Position numbers and translations under genes: made by a program | Shown here: positions 27,532 through 36,713 of the stretch, one piece after another | Position numbering within the stretch: position 1 is the stretch's first letter | Layout: each line of letters starts with the position of its first letter | Source: Lachnospiraceae bacterium MD308 | Lineage (GTDB): Bacteria > Bacillota > Clostridia > Lachnospirales > Lachnospiraceae | Assembly: GCA_000403475.2 (NCBI GenBank) | Contig: KE159795.1 | Span: 736,807 to 800,806 of the forward strand | Length of the DNA: 64,000 bases | Reading direction: 5' to 3' | The notes under the pieces: generated by a model | What the model saw: only the letters and a program-made list of their open reading frames with translations | Database searches by the model: none | Told to the model about the DNA's origin: nothing

Positions 27532-28368
27532 TCACTTACTTTTTGTTTCAAACAGCTCATCATACAGCATTACGTTAATCTCCCCGCCCAGAAGGATACT
27601 GTACATGCAAAAATACATCCAGAGCATAATAAGCACAATTGTCGTCAAACTTCCATACATACTTGAAAACCCTTCAAAAATATCAAGATATACAGAAAAG
27701 ATCCAGGAGATAACCAACCCTCCAAGGGCTGCAAATGCTGCCCCCGGAAGCTGCCTTATCAGCCGGTCTCTGCGGTTTGGCAGAAACTTGTAGATCAAGA
27801 GGCAAAACACCACCAGAACTGCCGGTGATATAACAGTTCTCGCCTCAATCAGCCAATCTGCGGTTCCGGACAAAAACGGAAGATGCTCGAGAATAAGCAG
27901 ATTCAATGAATTACCAAACACCGACAGCACTAAAAGCACCAAAATAACAACAATGAACATAATCGTATATAAAGTCGCCCTTATTCTTAGAAAGAAGTAA
28001 TTCCGTGTCTCCGGGCATCCGTAAATGCAGTTCAGCCCTGTCGTTATAGACAGCACCCCTTTCCCTGCCGACCACATAGCAATAATAACCGTGACAGGAA
28101 TAATCCCCGTAGACTGGTTGTATACCTGGTTGACAATCGATGTAATCATCGAATCTACTGACGCCGGAAATACCTGTATGACCGCTGTCATAACATCCGC
28201 CTTAGTAACCGGTGTATACTGTACCAGCGTAAGGAGAAGCAATATAATCGGTATCATACAGAGCATCAAAAAATAAGCGGCCTGCGCAGCATAAGCACCC
28301 ATATGCACCTTTGAAGCCTGTTTTGGTATTTGAGAAACCCGCGTAAAAATCTGCTTTAACCTTTCCAT
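27532..28368 (-). CDS. YihY/virulence factor BrkB family membrane protein
   Basis: A 278-residue polytopic protein with about six hydrophobic helices and the family pattern near the N-terminus (AAQAAYFLMLCMIP) and in the middle (GLNCIYGCPETRNYF). Members were once taken for RNase BN; that assignment is wrong and the true role is uncertain. It is the first gene of a pair with the HAD-like gene. Confidence 0.88.
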   Translation of the reverse strand: MERLKQIFTRVSQIPKQASKVHMGAYAAQAAYFLMLCMIPIILLLLTLVQYTPVTKADVMTAVIQVFPASVDSMITSIVNQVYNQSTGIIPVTVIIAMWSAGKGVLSITTGLNCIYGCPETRNYFFLRIRATLYTIMFIVVILVLLVLSVFGNSLNLLILEHLPFLSGTADWLIEARTVISPAVLVVFCLLIYKFLPNRRDRLIRQLPGAAFAALGGLVISWIFSVYLDIFEGFSSMYGSLTTIVLIMLWMYFCMYSILLGGEINVMLYDELFETKSK

Positions 28369-28458
28369 AATCCACCCCTATATGACCTATATTCTACCCG
28401 ATTTCCCGCATTTTGTCCATCAAAAAACAGTCTTCCATACATTTCCACATGCCATAAA

Positions 28459-28489
28459 ACCGGAATACATCAGTCCTCTGTATTCCGGT
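28459..28489 (-). terminator. Terminator after htpG
   Basis: A 10-bp perfect stem (ACCGGAATAC with GTATTCCGGT), 20 bp past the htpG stop. The minus-strand T-tract is short (TTTATGG); the plus side has a T-run. Confidence 0.6.
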
Positions 28490-28509
28490 CTATATGTTTT
28501 TTGTTTTTA

Positions 28510-30597
28510 TTATTTCGTAAGCATCATCATGATTTCATTGCTTCTCTGCACAAACGCTGTCATCTCTTCCGAATTCAGCGGCTTATGGGCAATCATGGCA
28601 AGGTCATAAAGCTGTTTGCAGATTACGGATATATTTTCATTCTCCTTATGGTCTGATACATACTGTACAAGTGGATGGTTGACATTGAGAACCAGCGTCC
28701 CTTCACTTCCCATATCCATTCCCATACCCATTGCACCCATACCGTACATTTTCATCATTTCCTGCATACGGCGGCTCTGCTCAGACAATGTAATCATTGA
28801 CGCAACCTTATCATCCTTAAGTTTCTCGACCTTAACTTCAAGTTTTTCCTTTCCAAGCTCTTTGCGGAAAAGTTCTGTCAGACTGTCTGCCGTCTGCTGG
28901 AATGCTTCCTTATCCTCTTCCGTGATCTCCTCCTTGATCGTATCTGTCACATCCGCATCAATTCTCTGGAATTTGATATTCTCATTGCGCTGTTCAAGTT
29001 GAGTAATGAACGGAGAATCAATATTATGGCTTAAGATTACTGCATCCTGTCCCTGCTTCTTAAACATGTTGATATACTGACTCTGCTGAATTTCATCCGT
29101 TACATAGTAGATGGTTGTTTTATCTTCTTCCTTGGTATCAGAACTGTCGTCAACAGCATCGTCCTTTGCAACCTCATCTGTATTTTCAGCCGTTTTCTCC
29201 GTTTTATCTGACTCTCCTCCATTTTCCTCAATGCAGTCTTTCAGTGTCAGATACTTGCCGTCAATATTCTTGAACAATACAGCGTCCTTCATCTTATCAC
29301 AGAACTTCTCATCCTTCAGACAGCCGAACTTGACAAACGGACTGATATCATCCCAATATTTTTCATAGTCCTCTCTCTTTGTCTTACACATTCCCGAAAG
29401 TTTATCTGCAACCTTCTTGGAAATATATTCGGCTATCTTGTTGACGAATCCATCGTTCTGCAGCGCACTCCTTGATACATTAAGAGGCAGATCCGGACAG
29501 TCGATCACTCCTTTAAGCACCATCAAAAATTCCGGAATCACTTCTTTAATATTATCTGCAATAAATACCTGGTTATTATACAGCTTAATCGTTCCCTCAA
29601 TGGAATCGTACTCTGTATTAATTCTCGGGAAATAAAGAATTCCCTTCAAGTTGAACGGATAATCCATATTCAGATGAATCCAGAACAAAGGCTCCTTATA
29701 GTCAAGAAATACCTTGCGGTAGAACTCCTTATAATCTTCATCGGAGCAATCATTTGGATGCTTAGTCCAAAGCGGATGAATATCACTTAAGGAAACCGGA
29801 CGTTTCTCAATCTTAACCTTCTCTTTCGCCGGAGATACCTCTACCATCTCCTTCGTTCCGTCTTCGTTCTCCTTCTCCTCCATCTTAGCTTCTTCATGAA
29901 TATGTTCAACGACAACATCTGTCTCTTTCAGATCCGCCTCATCGATGGTCTCATACTCCTTCTCCGCGTTTTCTTTGGAGAGGAATATCTCTACCGGCAT
30001 AAAGGAGCAGTACTTTTCAATGACTTCTCTCATACGGTACTCATTGGCAAACTCAAGGCTTTCCTCATTCAGATACAGGGTAATCTCAGTGCCGACGGTA
30101 TCTTTCGTTCCGTCCTCCATCTCATACTCCGTACCCCCGTCACTTACCCAATGTACCGGAGCCGCACCTTCTTTATAGGAAAGAGTGTCAATATGAACTT
30201 CATCTGCCACCATAAATGCAGAATAAAATCCAAGTCCAAAGTGGCCGATCATATCATCTTCCGTTGTCTTGTCTTTATATTTCTCCAAAAATTCTGTAGC
30301 GCCGGAAAATGCAATCTGTGTTATATATTCTTCTACTTCCTCCGCCGTCATACCAAGCCCGGTATCAATGAACTTCAAAGTCTTTTCTTCCGGGTTGACA
30401 ATAATCTGAATCTTCGCTTTGTAATCATCCGGAAGCTGATACTCACCCATCACGTCCAGTTTTTTCAACTTTGTAATAGCATCACAGCCATTAGATACCA
30501 TCTCTCTTACAAAGATATCATGGTCTGAATACACCCATTTTTTAATGATTGGAAATATGTTTTCACTGCTGATCGATAAATTACCTTTCTTAGCCAT
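28510..30597 (-). CDS. htpG: Hsp90 family chaperone
   Basis: ATP-dependent chaperone of 695 residues. The GHKL ATPase motifs are present near the N-terminus (NGCDAI, DTGLGMT, GHFGLGFYSAF). It is longer than usual bacterial HtpG (about 620-630). The extra length includes an acidic linker at about 215-265 and an Asp/Glu/Lys/Thr-rich insert near residues 460-495 (KTAENTDEVAKDDAVDD). Close to the C-terminus there is a Met/Gly-rich stretch (GMGAMGMGMDMG). The ATG at 30597 follows GGAG at 8 nt; a GTG at 30606 is less likely. Confidence 0.95.
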   Translation of the reverse strand: MAKKGNLSISSENIFPIIKKWVYSDHDIFVREMVSNGCDAITKLKKLDVMGEYQLPDDYKAKIQIIVNPEEKTLKFIDTGLGMTAEEVEEYITQIAFSGATEFLEKYKDKTTEDDMIGHFGLGFYSAFMVADEVHIDTLSYKEGAAPVHWVSDGGTEYEMEDGTKDTVGTEITLYLNEESLEFANEYRMREVIEKYCSFMPVEIFLSKENAEKEYETIDEADLKETDVVVEHIHEEAKMEEKENEDGTKEMVEVSPAKEKVKIEKRPVSLSDIHPLWTKHPNDCSDEDYKEFYRKVFLDYKEPLFWIHLNMDYPFNLKGILYFPRINTEYDSIEGTIKLYNNQVFIADNIKEVIPEFLMVLKGVIDCPDLPLNVSRSALQNDGFVNKIAEYISKKVADKLSGMCKTKREDYEKYWDDISPFVKFGCLKDEKFCDKMKDAVLFKNIDGKYLTLKDCIEENGGESDKTEKTAENTDEVAKDDAVDDSSDTKEEDKTTIYYVTDEIQQSQYINMFKKQGQDAVILSHNIDSPFITQLEQRNENIKFQRIDADVTDTIKEEITEEDKEAFQQTADSLTELFRKELGKEKLEVKVEKLKDDKVASMITLSEQSRRMQEMMKMYGMGAMGMGMDMGSEGTLVLNVNHPLVQYVSDHKENENISVICKQLYDLAMIAHKPLNSEEMTAFVQRSNEIMMMLTK

Positions 30598-30650
30598 AAT
30601 TATCACTCCTACTTTATTCCATTTATTTTTGTCACTTTTGTCTATGTGAT

Positions 30651-30679
30651 ATAATAATACCGCCGCAACTAAAAGTCAA
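30651..30679 (-). promoter_or_regulatory. Promoter of htpG
   Basis: Minus-strand TTGACT (30679-30674), 17-bp spacer, TATTAT (30656-30651). The CIRCE operator lies 7 bp upstream of this -35. Confidence 0.7.
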
Positions 30680-30686
30680 GAGAAAA

Positions 30687-30713
30687 TTAGCACTCTTTTT
30701 GATAGAGTGCTAA
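30687..30713 (-). promoter_or_regulatory. CIRCE operator (HrcA binding site)
   Basis: A perfect CIRCE element: TTAGCACTC, 9-nt spacer, GAGTGCTAA. HrcA binds this operator and represses heat-shock genes; here the element can only serve htpG, the next gene on the minus strand. Its position upstream of the -35, instead of between promoter and start codon, is unusual. A second promoter further upstream (AT-rich 30714-30745) cannot be excluded. Confidence 0.95.
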
Positions 30714-30747
30714 CAATTCCATGAAAAATATAAAAAATATATAAAGT

Positions 30748-32151
30748 CTATTCGACAGTGATATCCTTATAGAAAAGCGTAAGAATATCCTTATAGTCCT
30801 TTCCCTGTTTTGCCATCTCATTAGCTCCAGTCTGACTCATTCCGATGCCATGTCCAAACCCGCCGCCTTTTATCACGAATTTCCCGCCTTTCTTCTCTAT
30901 CGTGAAAAATGCACTGGGGAGCAAATCTCTCCCGTCCGTCTCGCTGCCGTCCTGCCTTTTAATCTTGTACTCGCTTCCGCCAAGTGCCTTTCGTATCTTG
31001 TTCTCCGTCTTTACCGTAACACTGCCCTGATCGCCGACAGCTTTCATCTCGAGCGCCACGTCTCCAGGCCCGCGTTTCGTAATCTCAACACTCTCAAGCG
31101 TTCCCACATCCTTCCCCGTATTCAGCCCGATCAGATCCGACAGCACATCCACCGTCACAGATACTGTCCACCGATACCACGGAAGGTCCTTCTCATAGTC
31201 TCCGTCCTCGCCCTTCACCTTTGCTGCGTGGAGGTAGCCGTTTGTTTCACTTGGCTTCGTTCCCCATGCCTCCATCGTTGTCGTTTTCCCGGAAGATGTG
31301 GAATAATAATATGTAGTCGCGATCTTCCCTTTATACATTACTGTCTGTCCTGCCGTCTCGCCTACTGCCTTTGAGGATGACTCAGCCTGTCCTGAATTAT
31401 TGTACACCTGATAGTCAGTGCTGTCGTTTACGTGAGCCTCATATTCTGGATATCCGTACTCCTCCATCTGCCTGTATGCATAGCTCCTGGCACAGACCGC
31501 CTGAGCCTTAAGCGCTTCCAGCTCATAGGACGCCGGCATCTCACTGGGGACAACTGCGCACAGATAATCTTCCACAGAAAGCTCATTAATCATCGCGATT
31601 CCCTCTGCCGTACTTCTAAGTTCGATTACCCCGTCATAGGAAGGCACCCCATAACCGCGCTCTAAGCTTTTCACTTTAATTCTTCCTTTTTTCGCCTGAA
31701 TTCTCACTGTCCCGTTTTTGAACCATTTATGATCCGGTTCGAGCTTCAATGTCTTTTTCTTACCATATTCCTTTTTCTTGTCCCCATATGTAACCACCAT
31801 ACCTGACTCGGCTGAGAGTCTGACCTGTGAATGTGTGACATCCCGAAATCCATTCGTCATAAGCAGCACTCGAATATCTGGATTGTCTGTCTTACTCCCC
31901 TGTTCTTTCTGTTCTTTCTTTCCCTTCTTTTTCTCCCCTGAATCAGCCGCATCTGCCTTTTTCTCATCAGAAGGCTTTACCTCCTGCACTTTACATACTT
32001 CGATATTTTTTTTTGCCCCGCCTTTTACAGCGGTTGTAAGACCGACCACAATAAAAACCGCAACCAAAAGAGCCATTCCATAGTAAATCTGTTTCTCCCT
32101 GCTTTTCTTCCGTCGTTTTCTCATCTTAATGCTTTTATTATTTCTCCCCAA
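30748..32151 (-). CDS. SpoIID/LytB domain protein
   Basis: A 467-residue protein with a very basic N-terminus (about 1-21), one membrane helix (about 24-42), a Lys/Asp/Glu-rich linker (about 50-90) and a SpoIID/LytB domain containing YLCAVVPSEMPASYELEALK, AYRQMEEYGYP, YYYSTSSGKTT and GFGHGIGMSQTGANEMA. Such proteins are lytic transglycosylases or amidase enhancers that act on peptidoglycan. It is longer than the classical sporulation SpoIID, so a vegetative homologue is equally possible. It has no neighbour of known sporulation function. Confidence 0.9.
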   Translation of the reverse strand: MGRNNKSIKMRKRRKKSREKQIYYGMALLVAVFIVVGLTTAVKGGAKKNIEVCKVQEVKPSDEKKADAADSGEKKKGKKEQKEQGSKTDNPDIRVLLMTNGFRDVTHSQVRLSAESGMVVTYGDKKKEYGKKKTLKLEPDHKWFKNGTVRIQAKKGRIKVKSLERGYGVPSYDGVIELRSTAEGIAMINELSVEDYLCAVVPSEMPASYELEALKAQAVCARSYAYRQMEEYGYPEYEAHVNDSTDYQVYNNSGQAESSSKAVGETAGQTVMYKGKIATTYYYSTSSGKTTTMEAWGTKPSETNGYLHAAKVKGEDGDYEKDLPWYRWTVSVTVDVLSDLIGLNTGKDVGTLESVEITKRGPGDVALEMKAVGDQGSVTVKTENKIRKALGGSEYKIKRQDGSETDGRDLLPSAFFTIEKKGGKFVIKGGGFGHGIGMSQTGANEMAKQGKDYKDILTLFYKDITVE

Positions 32152-32210
32152 CGATTTGCACCCCTTTTTATATAAATCCCTGCACCAAATTCACGTCTAT
32201 TTGCTATTTA

Positions 32211-32238
32211 AAAAGACAGCCGTATATGGCTGTCTTTT
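32211..32238 (-). terminator. Terminator of the 6S RNA gene
   Basis: AAAAGACAGCC paired with GGCTGTCTTTT around a 6-nt loop. It is symmetric and can work on both strands. Confidence 0.8.
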
Positions 32239-32433
32239 CTCTTTTGTACATTCCCCAAAATGCCGGTTTCTGTATTTTGACTCCTAGCCATAGCTAGGTG
32301 GGTGTCCGCATCCGCTTTTTTGTCTTCCCCTGCGAAAATGGAGGCCTGACATATTACGGAGATATAAGAGTCCCGTTTAAAGTTTTGTAGGTTCAAAATA
32401 ACAGAAGTTATCGTACATCTCAGGTAATTAACT
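32239..32433 (-). ncRNA. ssrS: Probable 6S RNA
   Basis: A minus-strand transcript of about 195 nt with its own promoter and terminator and no credible ORF. The ends pair: a TCTGTTATTTTGA segment (about 32405-32390) with TCAAAATACAGA (about 32281-32270). The 3' side holds GCGGACACCCACCTAGC followed by a small hairpin (CCTAGC/GGCTAGG), the same layout as the 3' central-bubble side of known 6S RNAs. 6S RNA traps sigma-A polymerase by mimicking an open promoter. I did not run a covariance search; exact ends are estimates. Confidence 0.7.
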
Positions 32434-32439
32434 GAGATT

Positions 32440-32468
32440 ATTATAACCCATTTCTGCTATTTTTACAA
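32440..32468 (-). promoter_or_regulatory. Promoter of the 6S RNA gene
   Basis: Minus-strand TTGTAA (32468-32463), 17-bp spacer, consensus TATAAT (32445-32440). It predicts a start near 32433. Confidence 0.75.
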
Positions 32469-32543
32469 CTACAAAAATATGAATCTTAAAATATCTACTT
32501 TGTGAAGTTTCTAACAGTATTTCAAAATTTTAAAGAAATTTTA

Positions 32544-32571
32544 TTGATTTTATCGTATGATTATGTATAAT
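32544..32571 (+). promoter_or_regulatory. Promoter of pckA
   Basis: Plus-strand TTGATT (32544-32549), 16-bp spacer, TATAAT (32566-32571). The untranslated leader would be about 88 nt. No catabolite-response site was recognised. Confidence 0.65.
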
Positions 32572-32665
32572 ATGAAATTGGAACATATTATGTCTGTTTT
32601 GCATGGAGCTACCGTAAACTCCTGCATTCAAAGGCAAATATTGAGGGAAGAAAGGATATAAGAAA

Positions 32666-34270
32666 ATGGCAGAAATCAATTTAAGCAAGTATGGCATTAC
32701 CGGAACTACAGAGATCGTTCACAATCCTTCTTATGAGATGTTATTTGAAGAGGAAACAAAACCCAGCCTGGAAGGTTTCGAAAAAGGGCAGGTAAGTGAG
32801 CTTGGCGCAGTCAATGTAATGACTGGTATCTACACAGGCCGCTCACCAAAAGATAAGTTTATCGTAATGGACGAGAATTCAAAGGATACCGTATGGTGGA
32901 CTTCTGATGAATACAAGAATGACAACCATCCGCTCTCCGAGGAGTCCTGGGCTGTTGTAAAAGATCTTGCACTGAAAGAGCTTTCCGGCAAAAGACTTTT
33001 TGTAGTAGATGCGTTCTGCGGCACTAACGCAGACACTCGCATGGCAATCCGCTTTATTATGGAAGTTGCATGGCAGGCTCACTTTGTTAAAAATATGTTT
33101 ATCCAGCCAACAGATGAAGAGCTTGCAAATTTTGAGCCGGATTTTGTTGTATACAACGCTTCTAAGGCTAAAGTAGAGAATTATAAAGAACTGGGGCTGA
33201 ATTCCGAGACTGCAGCAGTATTCAATATCTCAAGCCGTGAGCAGGTTATTCTGAATACATGGTACGGCGGAGAGATGAAAAAAGGTATGTTCTCCATGAT
33301 GAACTACTATCTGCCGCTTAAGGGCATCGCTTCTATGCACTGCTCTGCCAACACAGATATGAACGGAGAGAATACTGCAATCTTCTTCGGACTTTCCGGA
33401 ACAGGAAAGACAACTCTTTCCACAGATCCAAAGCGTCTCCTTATTGGTGATGATGAGCATGGTTGGGACGACAACGGAGTCTTCAACTTTGAGGGTGGAT
33501 GCTATGCAAAGGTTATCAACCTTGACAAAGAATCCGAGCCGGATATCTACAATGCTATCAAACGCAACGCTCTTCTTGAGAACGTAACGTTAGACGCTGA
33601 CGGCAAGATTGATTTCAACGATAAGAGCGTGACTGAGAACACACGTGTATCCTATCCGATTGACCATATTGAAAAGATTGTACGTCCAGTGTCAGCAGCA
33701 CCGGCAGCTAAGGAAGTTATCTTCTTATCCGCAGATGCATTCGGAGTGCTTCCTCCGGTATCTATCCTGACTCCGGAGCAGACACAGTACTACTTCTTGT
33801 CAGGCTTTACCGCTAAACTTGCAGGTACAGAGCGCGGCATCACAGAGCCGACACCTACCTTCTCCGCTTGCTTCGGACAGGCATTCTTAGAGCTGCACCC
33901 GACAAAATACGGCGAAGAGCTTGTTAAGAGAATGGAAGCAAATGGTGCGAAAGCTTACCTTGTAAACACCGGATGGAACGGCACAGGCAAGCGTATCACT
34001 ATCAAAGATACCCGCGGCATTATTGACGCGATCTTAAACGGCGATATTCTGAACGCTCCTACAAAGAAGATTCCATACTTCAACTTTGAGGTTCCGACAG
34101 AGCTTCCAGGCGTTGATTCAGGCATTCTTGACCCACGCGATACCTACGCAGACGCTTCTGAATGGGAGACAAAAGCAAAAGATCTTGCTCAGAGATTCGT
34201 TAAGAACTTTGCGAAATATGAAGGCAACGATGCAGGCAAAGCTTTAGTTTCTGCTGGTCCACAGTTATAA
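32666..34270 (+). CDS. pckA: Phosphoenolpyruvate carboxykinase (ATP)
   Basis: Full-length enzyme (534 residues) that interconverts oxaloacetate and phosphoenolpyruvate with ATP/ADP. It shows the phosphate loop [11 protein letters not shown], the metal site LIGDDEHGW and the family-specific [18 protein letters not shown] segment. In gut anaerobes it often runs towards oxaloacetate, conserving energy in CO2 fixation; direction here is inference. It is a single-gene unit with a strong terminator and converges on the thrC-side gene. Confidence 0.97.
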   Translation: MAEINLSKYGITGTTEIVHNPSYEMLFEEETKPSLEGFEKGQVSELGAVNVMTGIYTGRSPKDKFIVMDENSKDTVWWTSDEYKNDNHPLSEESWAVVKDLALKELSGKRLFVVDAFCGTNADTRMAIRFIMEVAWQAHFVKNMFIQPTDEELANFEPDFVVYNASKAKVENYKELGLNSETAAVFNISSREQVILNTWYGGEMKKGMFSMMNYYLPLKGIASMHCSANTDMNGENTAIFFGLSGTGKTTLSTDPKRLLIGDDEHGWDDNGVFNFEGGCYAKVINLDKESEPDIYNAIKRNALLENVTLDADGKIDFNDKSVTENTRVSYPIDHIEKIVRPVSAAPAAKEVIFLSADAFGVLPPVSILTPEQTQYYFLSGFTAKLAGTERGITEPTPTFSACFGQAFLELHPTKYGEELVKRMEANGAKAYLVNTGWNGTGKRITIKDTRGIIDAILNGDILNAPTKKIPYFNFEVPTELPGVDSGILDPRDTYADASEWETKAKDLAQRFVKNFAKYEGNDAGKALVSAGPQL

Positions 34271-34297
34271 AAGTGAACATTATAAAAATGTAAATGC

Positions 34298-34330
34298 TTA
34301 GGCGGTGCCGAATATATCTGCACCGCCTAA
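34298..34330 (+). terminator. Terminator of pckA, shared with the opposing operon
   Basis: An 11-bp perfect stem (TTAGGCGGTGC with GCACCGCCTAA), loop of 11 nt, then ATTTTTAC. On the minus strand it also lies just past the last gene of the thrC operon. Confidence 0.88.
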
Positions 34331-34362
34331 ATTTTTACTGCCATTCATACATAACCAAATAT

Positions 34363-34716
34363 TTATATATCGAAATATTTTTTGTTAATTTTTTTAATCC
34401 GTACAGAGAAGAAAATCAATGACACAAACACAAGAACTATCATCACAACCAATAGTCCTGCCGCTACTCCCTGAACATAGGTATTATACAAATCAACCGC
34501 TCCATATACCAAAACGATAATCCCCAAAACAAGGGCCGGTAATTGTGCCTCACTGCTATATCCTTTAAAATCACTGCACTTTTTCATATTCGTATTCTTA
34601 GGGAGAAACAATGACTGTATAATCTCCCCTTTGAACTTCAGCATGTAATATCCATACAGGCAATAGATCCCGCATCCAACGCCAATCAGTCCAAATATCC
34701 CGTCCAGACCCGACAT
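34363..34716 (-). CDS. Small membrane protein of unknown function
   Basis: A 117-residue protein with about three hydrophobic helices (about 5-25, 58-78 and 84-107) and a short basic C-terminus (RIKKINKKY). I do not recognise a family. It ends the leuC-leuD-thrC gene string with 15 bp to thrC, so it is probably co-transcribed, but nothing in it points to amino acid metabolism. Confidence 0.7.
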   Translation of the reverse strand: MSGLDGIFGLIGVGCGIYCLYGYYMLKFKGEIIQSLFLPKNTNMKKCSDFKGYSSEAQLPALVLGIIVLVYGAVDLYNTYVQGVAAGLLVVMIVLVFVSLIFFSVRIKKINKKYFDI

Positions 34717-34731
34717 ATCTTATCACCTCAC

Positions 34732-36213
34732 CTACAATCCAAGTATATTCTTTACTGTTTCTTTCATCTTGTCTGTATCACATTCTTTTCTGTGGATTAT
34801 ATCCGCCTCCAGAATATCTTTGATTGCCTGCGGCATCTGTGTCTTTGACACATCACACAATGTCTCAAAAAGCAAAAACTCATCCTTGTTTTCATAAGAC
34901 TTATCAATCGATGTCATGACACTCTTCACAAATTTATACGGGCTTGCAGTAGATGCAATCACACATTTTCTGTCATCACTACATATTTCCCGGCATACAT
35001 GAGAAGCTACTGCCGTATGAGTATCTAACACATACCCTGTCTTTCTATACACATTGTTGATTTCTCCTTCCGTCTCTTCCTCCGATGCATATCCGCTGGA
35101 AAAATCCTTAAGTCTTGCCTTCATATCTTCGGATATCTCATATCTTCCGCCGCTTTTCAGCTCTTCCATGAGATGCCTGGTCTTATCAGAATCTTCCCCG
35201 GCAATCAGATAAATCAACCGCTCCAGATTACTTGATATAAGAATATCCATAGAAGGAGATGTGGTAAGTACAAACTCTCTGTTTTTATCATAGACACCTG
35301 TCTTGAAGAAATCAAACAACACTTTATTCTCATTAGAAGCACAAATTAATTTTCCAATTGGAATTCCCATGAGTTTTGCATAATATGCTGCAAGAATGTT
35401 TCCAAAATTACCCGTAGGAACAACAATATCTATCGCCTCATTTGCTTCAATCTCGCCATGCTCTAAAAGCTTTGCATATGCATACACGTAATAAACCACC
35501 TGCGGTACGAGACGCCCGATATTAATAGAATTAGCGGAGGAAAATTGGTAGCCTTTACCAGCAAGTTCTTTTACCAGCTCACGGTCCTCGAACATCGCTT
35601 TCACGCCGCTCTGTGCATTATCAAAATTCCCGTGAATGGCAACTACATCTACATTATTACCTTTCTGCGTAGTCATCTGGAGCTCTTGAACTCTGCTGAC
35701 CCCGTCCTTGGGATAGAACACAATAATTTTTGTACCCGCTACGTCTGCAAAGCCAGCCAATGCTGCTTTTCCTGTGTCTCCGGAAGTTGCCGTAAGTATT
35801 ATAATTTCGTTCGCAACTTTATTCTTTCTAGCTGACGTCGTGAGAAGGTGCGGCAATATAGAGAGAGCCATATCCTTAAATGCAATCGTAGCACCATGAA
35901 ACAACTCCAGGTAATAAGTATTATCCACTTTTACAAGGGTGACAATCTCTTCCGTATCAAACTTACTGTCATATGCCTTCTCAATACACTCCTTAAGCTC
36001 CTCCTCTGTAAAATCTGTCAAGAACTGCTTCATCACACAGTAAGCTGTCTCCTGATAGCTCATGCCCTTTAGCTCATCAAGCGTTACATCAAGCTTCGGA
36101 ATCATCTCTGGCACGAATAAGCCTCCATCTGGTGCAAGTCCGGTAAGTATCGCCTCAGACGACGTTACTTTCAAATCCGAATTTCGCGTACTTTTATAGT
36201 ATAGATTCATCAT
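34732..36213 (-). CDS. thrC: Threonine synthase
   Basis: A PLP-dependent enzyme (493 residues, the long form) that converts O-phosphohomoserine to threonine. The N-terminal STRNS...DGGLFVPE pattern and the PLP lysine in FHGATIAFKDMA are seen, as is the phosphate-binding TATSGDTGKAAL. There are two adjacent ATG codons (36213 and 36210), both with AAGGGTGAG upstream. It lies 11 bp after leuD in the same direction; homoserine genes are absent from the window. Confidence 0.96.
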   Translation of the reverse strand: MMNLYYKSTRNSDLKVTSSEAILTGLAPDGGLFVPEMIPKLDVTLDELKGMSYQETAYCVMKQFLTDFTEEELKECIEKAYDSKFDTEEIVTLVKVDNTYYLELFHGATIAFKDMALSILPHLLTTSARKNKVANEIIILTATSGDTGKAALAGFADVAGTKIIVFYPKDGVSRVQELQMTTQKGNNVDVVAIHGNFDNAQSGVKAMFEDRELVKELAGKGYQFSSANSINIGRLVPQVVYYVYAYAKLLEHGEIEANEAIDIVVPTGNFGNILAAYYAKLMGIPIGKLICASNENKVLFDFFKTGVYDKNREFVLTTSPSMDILISSNLERLIYLIAGEDSDKTRHLMEELKSGGRYEISEDMKARLKDFSSGYASEEETEGEINNVYRKTGYVLDTHTAVASHVCREICSDDRKCVIASTASPYKFVKSVMTSIDKSYENKDEFLLFETLCDVSKTQMPQAIKDILEADIIHRKECDTDKMKETVKNILGL

Positions 36214-36224
36214 CTCACCCTTCT

Positions 36225-36713
36225 TTACTTTTTACTGTTTGTGTATTTCACAAGCCCGCCTGCTGCAATCAATTTCTGCATAAACTCTGGGAACGGCTGC
36301 CCCTGAAATTCAGTCCCTTTTGTCCTGTTGTAAATCTTTCCGCTGTCAAAATCTACCTCTACCTCATCTCCGGCCTCAATACCTTTAGCCGCCTCCGGAC
36401 ATTCAATAATAGGCAGTCCAATATTAATTGCATTTCTATAAAATATTCTTGCAAATGTCTCGGCAATCACACAGCTTACCCCTGCCGTCTTAAGACACAG
36501 AGGCGCATGCTCCCTTGATGAACCACAGCCAAAATTCTTATTTGCCACAATCAGATCTCCTGGCTGTACCTTTTTCACAAAGTCCGGGTCAATATCCACC
36601 ATCGCGTGGCTGGCAAGCTCCTGCGCATCAAAAGAGTTCAAGTATCTGGCAGGAATAATTACATCCGTATCTACATTATCTCCATATTTGAATACATGTC
36701 CCAATGCTTTCAT
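36225..36713 (-). CDS. leuD: 3-isopropylmalate dehydratase small subunit
   Basis: A 162-residue swivel domain subunit of the archaeal/short type. It shows [15 protein letters not shown] at the start and the substrate-recognition loop CGSSREHAP. With LeuC it isomerises 2-isopropylmalate to 3-isopropylmalate in leucine synthesis. The start overlaps the leuC stop by one base (TAATG), a sign of coupled translation. Confidence 0.95.
   Translation of the reverse strand: MKALGHVFKYGDNVDTDVIIPARYLNSFDAQELASHAMVDIDPDFVKKVQPGDLIVANKNFGCGSSREHAPLCLKTAGVSCVIAETFARIFYRNAINIGLPIIECPEAAKGIEAGDEVEVDFDSGKIYNRTKGTEFQGQPFPEFMQKLIAAGGLVKYTNSKK

Noticed and set aside
30850-31374. Long plus-strand ORF opposite the SpoIID-like gene
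   Set aside because: Antisense shadow; the minus-strand frame has all family motifs.
32208-32396. 62-residue minus-strand ORF
   Set aside because: It lies wholly within the 6S RNA-like transcript and its terminator and has no ribosome binding site.
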